Shown here: piece by piece, positions 6,818 through 10,889 of the stretch
How positions within the stretch are numbered: the first letter of the stretch is position 1
Layout: every line of letters begins with the position of its first letter
Origin: Gallionellales bacterium UBA7399
Lineage (GTDB): Bacteria > Pseudomonadota > Gammaproteobacteria > Burkholderiales > Gallionellaceae
Length of the DNA stretch: 10,889 nt
Reading direction: 5' to 3'
NCBI GenBank assembly: GCA_002470125.1
Contig: DKNB01000012.1
Coordinates: 1-10,889 of the forward strand
Notes under the pieces: model-generated
The model's input: the letters and a program-made list of their open reading frames with translations, nothing else
What the model was told of the DNA's origin: nothing
Database searches by the model: none
Position numbers and translations under genes: made by a program

Positions 6818-7596
6818 GGGTGGCCAATGATTCAGCGTTAGAGGCTCGTGCGCTCTCGGTGCAGATGGGGGAGAGGGTGGTGTGCCGCGGGCTTGACGTA
6901 CTGATTCGTCCTGGCGAGTGCTGGGGAGTGCTAGGTCAGAACGGAATGGGTAAAACAACTTTGCTGCGTACGCTGGCTGGCCTGCATACGCCACAATCTG
7001 GTGGGGTGAGCTGGGATGGCTTGGCCCTGGAGGATTATGCTCGGCGTGATCTCGCACAGCGTGTCGCAATACTGACGCAGAGTGAGGGCGTCGAATTTTA
7101 TGGCAGCGTGCAGGAGTACGTATTGTTGGGCCGCTTCCCACATCGCACCCTGTTGTTTGGATATAGTGCAGAGGATGAGCAGCTGGCACGACAGTCAATG
7201 GCGCAGATGGAGTTGACCGAGTTGGCAGGGCGCCCACACAGCAAGCTGTCTGGGGGCGAGCGGCAACGTGCAGCTGTCGCCCAGATGTTAACGCAACGGG
7301 CTCAATGTTATTTGTTGGATGAGCCGCTTCAACACCTGGATTTACGTCACCAGGCCAAGGTGATGCGGGTGCTCGGTCAGCTCAGGGAGGAAGCCTGCGC
7401 GCTGGTGATGGTGCTGCATGACACCTTGTGGGCGCAACGTTACTGTGATCACGTGCTGATGTTGCTTCCTGACGGACAGGTCCTGCAAGGTGGGGCTGAC
7501 GAGTTGCTGACACGAACACATTTAGAGGCGCTGTACCAGTGTCATTTGCGTGAGGTATCTGTGGATGGGGAGCGCTGCTTTGTGGCGGGTGTATAA
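6814..7596 (+). CDS. ABC transporter ATP-binding protein (FepC/BtuD type)
   Basis: A 260-residue cytoplasmic ATPase that powers the permease encoded just before it. Motifs in order: Walker A GQNGMGKT (41-48), Q-loop Gln89 (ILTQSEG), signature LSGGERQRAAVA (145-156), Walker B CYLLDEP (165-171), D-loop HLDLRHQ (174-180), and switch His202 (MVLHD). The reading frame stays open far upstream on the same strand (to 6415), but that part is only a shadow of the permease gene. The true start is the ATG at 6814, which overlaps the permease stop as ATGA and gives the normal family length. EFYGSVQEYVLLGRFPH (94-110) resembles the segment that contacts permeases in FecE/FepC/BtuD proteins. Substrate is unknown for the reasons given for the permease. 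Confidence 0.93.
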   Translation: MRVANDSALEARALSVQMGERVVCRGLDVLIRPGECWGVLGQNGMGKTTLLRTLAGLHTPQSGGVSWDGLALEDYARRDLAQRVAILTQSEGVEFYGSVQEYVLLGRFPHRTLLFGYSAEDEQLARQSMAQMELTELAGRPHSKLSGGERQRAAVAQMLTQRAQCYLLDEPLQHLDLRHQAKVMRVLGQLREEACALVMVLHDTLWAQRYCDHVLMLLPDGQVLQGGADELLTRTHLEALYQCHLREVSVDGERCFVAGV

Positions 7597-7597
7597 T
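7592..7597 (+). promoter_or_regulatory. Perfect TATAAT box at the 3' end of the ABC ATPase gene, candidate pcnB promoter
   Basis: TATAAT matches the sigma-70 -10 consensus exactly and overlaps the ATPase stop codon. No good TTGACA-like box lies 16-18 nt upstream and the TGn extension is not in phase, so it may be weak or accidental. Transcription would start near 7604, just before the terminator-like hairpin at 7612-7636 and about 50 nt ahead of pcnB. Confidence 0.3.
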
Positions 7598-7611
7598 TAG
7601 CACTCCTTATG

Positions 7612-7636
7612 TGTTGTGGTTTGCTACAACATTTTT
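7612..7636 (+). terminator. Terminator-like hairpin between the ABC ATPase gene and pcnB
   Basis: TGTTGTGG (7612-7619) pairs with CTACAACA (7624-7631) over 8 bp, including one G-U pair, around a TTTG loop, followed at once by five T (7632-7636). Hairpin plus T-tract is the shape of an intrinsic terminator. The stem is AT-rich and the tract is short, so termination may be partial. It would separate the hda-HAD-ABC unit from pcnB, or act as an attenuator for a transcript begun at the TATAAT just upstream. Confidence 0.5.
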
Positions 7637-7652
7637 GCCACATTAGAGAGTG

Positions 7653-9050
7653 ATGATAAAAAAATTATTCAAGCGCGTGTTTGGAAAATCCGTTCACACC
7701 AGAATAGAGGGTAGGTGTCATATTATCCCCCAAGACGTGCATGGGGTTCGCCGCGACAAAATTAGTCCTGCCGCGCGCAAGGTAACCGACGGCTTGCAGG
7801 CGGCTGGTTACGCCGCCTTCGTAGTGGGTGGTGCAGTGCGAGACCTGCTACTTGATCGTCATCCAAAGGACTTCGACATTGCAACCGACGCCACACCAGA
7901 GGAGGTTAGGCGTGTATTTCGCCGTTCGCGCATCATTGGACGACGCTTCCGTTTGGTGCACGTGTTGTTTGGTGAAGAAACGGTAGAGACCTCCACCTTT
8001 CGCCGCATGATAGAGAGCGAGGAGGCGGAGACGGATGAGCACGGGCGGTTGCTGCGAGACAACCAGTTTGGTGACCAGGAGCAGGACGCGGCGCGTCGTG
8101 ACTTTACCGCCAACGCGCTATTTTATGACCCGTCTAATCAGGAGATTTATGATTACCATGACGGATATGCGGATGTTTGTTCAAACACCCTACGCATGAT
8201 TGGTGATCCAGCAGTGCGCTACCGTGAGGATCCGGTGCGCATGCTGCGTGCAGTTCGATTGTCGGCGAAACTTGGCATGAATCTGGAGCCGGCCACTGCC
8301 GCACCCATCGCAAAAATGAAGGACTTGCTTGGCAACGTCCCGCAGGCGCGCCTGCTAGACGAGATGCTTAAGCTGCTACTGTCTGGTCACGCCTTGGAGT
8401 GCGTAAAAAAATTGCGCGACATGGACCTACATCATGGCCTCCTGCCGATGCTGGATGTGATACTAAAGCAGCCTATGGGCGAGAGATTCGTCATGCTGGC
8501 CCTGCAGAATACTGACCTACGTATTCACGAGGGGAAATCGGTGTCCCCCGCGTTTTTGTTTGCCGCGTTGTTATGGCACGATGTGCTATCTGCCTGGAAA
8601 GCGCATCAAGATGTGGGCGAGCGTCCGGTTGCGGCGTTGCATGCAGCGATGGACGAGGTACTCAATAGGCAGCAGGCGCAGATCGCGATCCCTCGTCGTT
8701 ACGATACGGTCATGAAGGAACTGTGGCTGTTGCAACCTCGTTTTGAGCAGCGTGGCGGGCAAAGACCGGTGCGCCTACTATCTCAGCCACGTTTTCGTGC
8801 CGCGTATGATTTCCTGTTGTTACGCTGCGAAAGTGGTGAGGTGGACTCTCAGCTGGGTTTGTGGTGGGATGAATTTCAAGACGCCGCAGACGATCGTCGT
8901 GCTGAAATGCTGTTGCCTGATGATGTCGCCAAGAAGCGTCGGCGTCGCAAGAAGCCAAGCGCGACAGCGCAGGTGGAATTACCCATGGGGCAACCATTGG
9001 CCTCGGATGCGTTCGCAGAGACTGTGATGATAGACGATGCCCTCCACTAA
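7653..9050 (+). CDS. pcnB: Poly(A) polymerase I PcnB
   Basis: PcnB adds poly(A) tails to RNA 3' ends, which in bacteria marks RNAs for decay. Length is 465 residues, as in E. coli. The nucleotidyltransferase head shows GGAVRDLLL (59-67) and KDFDIATDAT (72-81) with metal-binding Asp73 and Asp75, then IIGRRFRLVHVLFG, RRDFTANALFYD (from 148) and GDPAVRYREDPVRMLRAVR (184-202). The C-terminal region has a run of eight basic residues, KKRRRRKK (427-434), typical of poly(A) polymerase I and not of CCA-adding enzymes. The open frame also allows a GTG at 7650; I prefer the ATG at 7653 because homologs begin with MIKK-like sequence. GAGAG lies close upstream but the spacing is short. The gene follows a terminator-like hairpin, so it may have its own promoter. 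Confidence 0.95.
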   Translation: MIKKLFKRVFGKSVHTRIEGRCHIIPQDVHGVRRDKISPAARKVTDGLQAAGYAAFVVGGAVRDLLLDRHPKDFDIATDATPEEVRRVFRRSRIIGRRFRLVHVLFGEETVETSTFRRMIESEEAETDEHGRLLRDNQFGDQEQDAARRDFTANALFYDPSNQEIYDYHDGYADVCSNTLRMIGDPAVRYREDPVRMLRAVRLSAKLGMNLEPATAAPIAKMKDLLGNVPQARLLDEMLKLLLSGHALECVKKLRDMDLHHGLLPMLDVILKQPMGERFVMLALQNTDLRIHEGKSVSPAFLFAALLWHDVLSAWKAHQDVGERPVAALHAAMDEVLNRQQAQIAIPRRYDTVMKELWLLQPRFEQRGGQRPVRLLSQPRFRAAYDFLLLRCESGEVDSQLGLWWDEFQDAADDRRAEMLLPDDVAKKRRRRKKPSATAQVELPMGQPLASDAFAETVMIDDALH

Positions 9051-9067
9051 CCCCTTGGATCTGATTC

Positions 9068-9101
9068 GCAGTGTGGCAGAAATTGTTCCGCCTGCCACTG
9101 C
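9068..9101 (+). other. Bulged stem-loop in the pcnB-folK gap
   Basis: In the 82-nt gap between pcnB and folK, GCAG plus TGGCAG (9068-9079, with a 2-nt bulge) can pair with CTGCCACTGC (9092-9101), giving about 10 bp around a 12-nt loop. No T-tract follows, so it is not a standard intrinsic terminator. It could be an RNA-stability or processing element, or chance. I see no other element in this gap apart from a doubtful 23-codon frame. Confidence 0.35.
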
Positions 9102-9132
9102 TTACTGAGGGCCGCATGGGATTGCACCTAGA

Positions 9133-9633
9133 ATGAGTTCAGGGCATGCAGCCTTTGTTGGCCTTGGTAGCAACTTAAGCGACCCGTGTAAACAGGTTTT
9201 AGATGCCATCGAGGCATTGGCTGGCCTACCTCACACCAAAGTACGGGCGCGCTCGTCGCTTTACCGGAGCACTCCGATAGGCTATCTTGAACAGCCAGAT
9301 TTTATTAATGCGGTGGTGCAACTGGAAACAATGTTAAGCCCGCGTAGTTTGCTGGATGAGCTCCTTGTGCTAGAGGGGAAGCGTGGTCGGACGCGAGAAT
9401 TTCGTAACGCACCACGAACACTTGATTTGGATGTACTGCTATACGATGACCTGCGTCACCATGAGCACCACTTAGTTATCCCGCACCCACAGATGCATCT
9501 GCGTGCATTTGTACTGTGCCCGCTGCTGGAGCTCGCTCCGGATGTATTTATTCCTGGCGTGGGTAGGGCGGCAGAGGCGCTATTGGCTTGCGAACAGCAA
9601 CAATTAGAACGGGTTGAAGATGCTACTGGATGA
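9133..9633 (+). CDS. folK: 2-amino-4-hydroxy-6-hydroxymethyldihydropteridine diphosphokinase FolK (HPPK)
   Basis: FolK transfers pyrophosphate from ATP to 6-hydroxymethyl-dihydropterin, giving the substrate that dihydropteroate synthase joins to p-aminobenzoate in folate synthesis. The protein has 166 residues (E. coli 159). Motifs: GLGSNL (10-15) at the start of the fold, SSLYRSTPIG (41-50), QPDFINAVV (54-62) which lines the pterin pocket, RNAPRTLDLDVLLY (91-104) with the two Mg-binding aspartates Asp98 and Asp100, and IPHPQMHLRAFVL (116-128). All are intact. The ribosome site before the ATG at 9133 is weak. The gene ends 14 nt inside the deoxynucleoside kinase gene. Confidence 0.96.
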   Translation: MSSGHAAFVGLGSNLSDPCKQVLDAIEALAGLPHTKVRARSSLYRSTPIGYLEQPDFINAVVQLETMLSPRSLLDELLVLEGKRGRTREFRNAPRTLDLDVLLYDDLRHHEHHLVIPHPQMHLRAFVLCPLLELAPDVFIPGVGRAAEALLACEQQQLERVEDATG

Positions 9634-10261
9634 GTGCCGCTATGTGGTGGTTGAGGGACCGATTGGAGCTGGCAAGACCAGTCTGGCGGAGCGTCTCGCC
9701 AAGCATTATGGTGCGAATACGCTACTAGAGAAGCCAGAGGAAAATCCTTTCCTAACGCGCTTCTATAAAAATCCGGCCCGCTATGCTTTGCCCACACAGC
9801 TATTTTTTTTGTTTCAGCGGATTGACGAGATGCGTGACTTAGCCCAGATGGACTTATTTCATGCCAGCACCGTGGCGGATTATTTATTCGATAAGGACAC
9901 GCTATTTGCTCGCCTCAATCTCAATGACGACGAGTTTACGCTGTACCAAAATATTTATCAGAACCTGGTCCCACAAACAACCGTTCCAGATCTGGTGATT
10001 TATCTGCAGGCCTCACCAGAGACTCTGTTCGAGCGAGTAAACAAGCGTGCGACACCGTACGAGAGGCAGATGTCGAACACCTACCTAGCCAGCTTGGCGC
10101 AAGCGTATAGTGACTTCTTCTATCATTACAGCGCGGCGCCAGTTTTTATTGTAAATAGCGAGAACTTAAACTTTGTAGATGGCGATGAAGATTTCGCTTT
10201 ACTGCTGCAGCGCATCAATGGAATGCGTGGGCAGCGTGAATTCTTTAGTAGGGGGGCGTGA
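9620..10261 (+). CDS. Deoxynucleoside kinase (dAK/dGK family)
   Basis: A 213-residue cytoplasmic kinase that phosphorylates deoxynucleosides to 5'-monophosphates for dNTP salvage. VVEGPIGAGKTSLA (10-23) is the P-loop. EKPEENPFL follows as the segment with a catalytic acidic residue; QLFFLFQR is the substrate-site helix; VADYLFDKDTLFA replaces the ERS/DRS motif of eukaryotic enzymes, as in bacterial relatives; DLVIYLQA and the arginine-containing LID KRATPYERQ come next. Preference for dA or dG cannot be told from sequence. The frame also offers TTG at 9614, but the ATG at 9620 matches homologs better. It overlaps folK by 14 nt and its TGA shares one base with the panB ATG, so the three genes are probably co-translated. 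Confidence 0.92.
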   Translation: MLLDECRYVVVEGPIGAGKTSLAERLAKHYGANTLLEKPEENPFLTRFYKNPARYALPTQLFFLFQRIDEMRDLAQMDLFHASTVADYLFDKDTLFARLNLNDDEFTLYQNIYQNLVPQTTVPDLVIYLQASPETLFERVNKRATPYERQMSNTYLASLAQAYSDFFYHYSAAPVFIVNSENLNFVDGDEDFALLLQRINGMRGQREFFSRGA

Positions 10262-10889
10262 TGCGAACGACACTGGCATTATTACGGGCGTTACGCGACA
10301 AGGGTGAAAAAATTGCAACGTTGACCTGCTATGACGCCAGCTTTGCTGCGTTGCTTGAGGCGTGTGGTGTTGACGTGCTCCTGGTGGGTGACTCACTTGG
10401 TATGGTGCTACAGGGGCACGAGACCACCCTGCCGGTCACCTTGGACGACATGGTCTATCACACGTCCTGCGTGTCACGCGTGGCAAAAAAGTCTTTCCTG
10501 GTTGCCGATATGCCATTTTGTACTTCCCAGGTTAGCCCAGAAAAAACATTTGAGAATGCTGCGCGCCTGATGGTCGCAGGCGCGCAGATGGTCAAGCTTG
10601 AAGGTGGGGCAGCGATGACTGAGACCATTCGATTCTTGACCGAGCGTGGCATACCGGTGTGCGCCCATATTGGCCTAACACCTCAGTCGGTACACCAAAT
10701 GGGCGGCTACCATGTGCAGGGCAGGGCCGATGTTGATGCACAAAAATTGCTGCAGGATGCGGTACTGGTTGAGCAGGCGGGGGCCGGGTTGTTGGTGCTG
10801 GAGGCAATGCCAGCATTGCTGGCCGCTGAAATTACTGCCAATGTTTCTGTTCCCACCATAGGAATAGGTGCGGGTGTAGATTGTTCTGG
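10261..10889 (+). CDS. panB: 3-methyl-2-oxobutanoate hydroxymethyltransferase PanB, 3' end cut off by window edge
   Basis: PanB makes ketopantoate from 2-oxoisovalerate and 5,10-methylene-tetrahydrofolate, the first committed step of pantothenate (hence CoA) synthesis. I translated 209 complete codons from the ATG at 10261; E. coli PanB has 264 residues, so about 55 are missing beyond the edge. The sequence aligns without gaps in the core: TCYDASFAALL (22-32), LLVGDSLGMVLQGH (40-53) with Mg-binding Asp44, VADMPF (81-86) with Asp83, MVKLEGG (110-116) with Lys112 and Glu114, HIGLTPQSV (136-144), GGYHVQGR (148-155), LVLEAMP (178-184) with catalytic Glu181, and TIGIGAG (199-205). The start overlaps the kinase stop as TGATG. 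panC would be expected next but is outside the window. Confidence 0.96.
   Translation, partial: MRTTLALLRALRDKGEKIATLTCYDASFAALLEACGVDVLLVGDSLGMVLQGHETTLPVTLDDMVYHTSCVSRVAKKSFLVADMPFCTSQVSPEKTFENAARLMVAGAQMVKLEGGAAMTETIRFLTERGIPVCAHIGLTPQSVHQMGGYHVQGRADVDAQKLLQDAVLVEQAGAGLLVLEAMPALLAAEITANVSVPTIGIGAGVDCS

Noticed and set aside
8710..9117. 135-codon minus-strand frame opposite the end of pcnB
   Set aside because: No motif is present, its composition is that of an antisense shadow, and it has no independent support from spacing or ribosome site.
1..10889. Mobile element, phage, CRISPR or defence system
   Set aside because: Every frame above about 200 codons that carries recognisable motifs is a housekeeping, transport or DUF3108 gene. 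I saw no spaced direct repeats, terminal inverted repeats, integrase or transposase motifs, or tRNA-like folds.

Overview
This window looks like an ordinary chromosomal housekeeping locus of a betaproteobacterium. The basis is the gene content and order: purM and purN diverging from hda, a HAD-IB phosphatase, pcnB, folK, a deoxynucleoside kinase and panB, plus tandem DUF3108 proteins and an RsmB/NOP methyltransferase. From memory this order is common in Betaproteobacteria, possibly Nitrosomonadales; genus cannot be read from the sequence. I saw no phage, transposon, CRISPR, tRNA or rRNA signal.

Left half (1-4287), all on the minus strand and reading from purM towards position 1: purM (TTG start), purN (overlapping purM by 26 nt), a secreted DUF3108 protein, a second DUF3108 protein with a TonB-like membrane anchor and proline-rich linker, then an RsmB/NOP-family RNA methyltransferase cut off by the left edge. 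The tight packing suggests one transcript. The divergent gap 4288-4460 (or to 4490, depending on the hda start) should hold the promoters for both directions.

Right half (4461-10889), all on the plus strand: hda, then a HAD-IB phosphatase (4-nt overlap), a FecCD/BtuC-type ABC permease and its ATPase (4-nt overlap, no binding protein in view), a short gap with a TATAAT box and a terminator-like hairpin, pcnB, a gap with a bulged stem-loop, folK, a deoxynucleoside kinase (overlapping folK by about 14 nt) and panB (1-nt overlap, cut off by the right edge).

Functionally the genes cover purine synthesis (PurM, PurN), folate and one-carbon chemistry (FolK makes folate; PurN uses formyl-tetrahydrofolate; PanB uses methylene-tetrahydrofolate), pantothenate/CoA synthesis, dNTP salvage, control of replication initiation (Hda), RNA 3' polyadenylation (PcnB) and rRNA methylation. 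The ABC pair is the part that fits least with its neighbours. I found no convincing undescribed system. The points most worth a second look are the DUF3108 pair, the orphan ABC pair, and the two structured gaps around pcnB.
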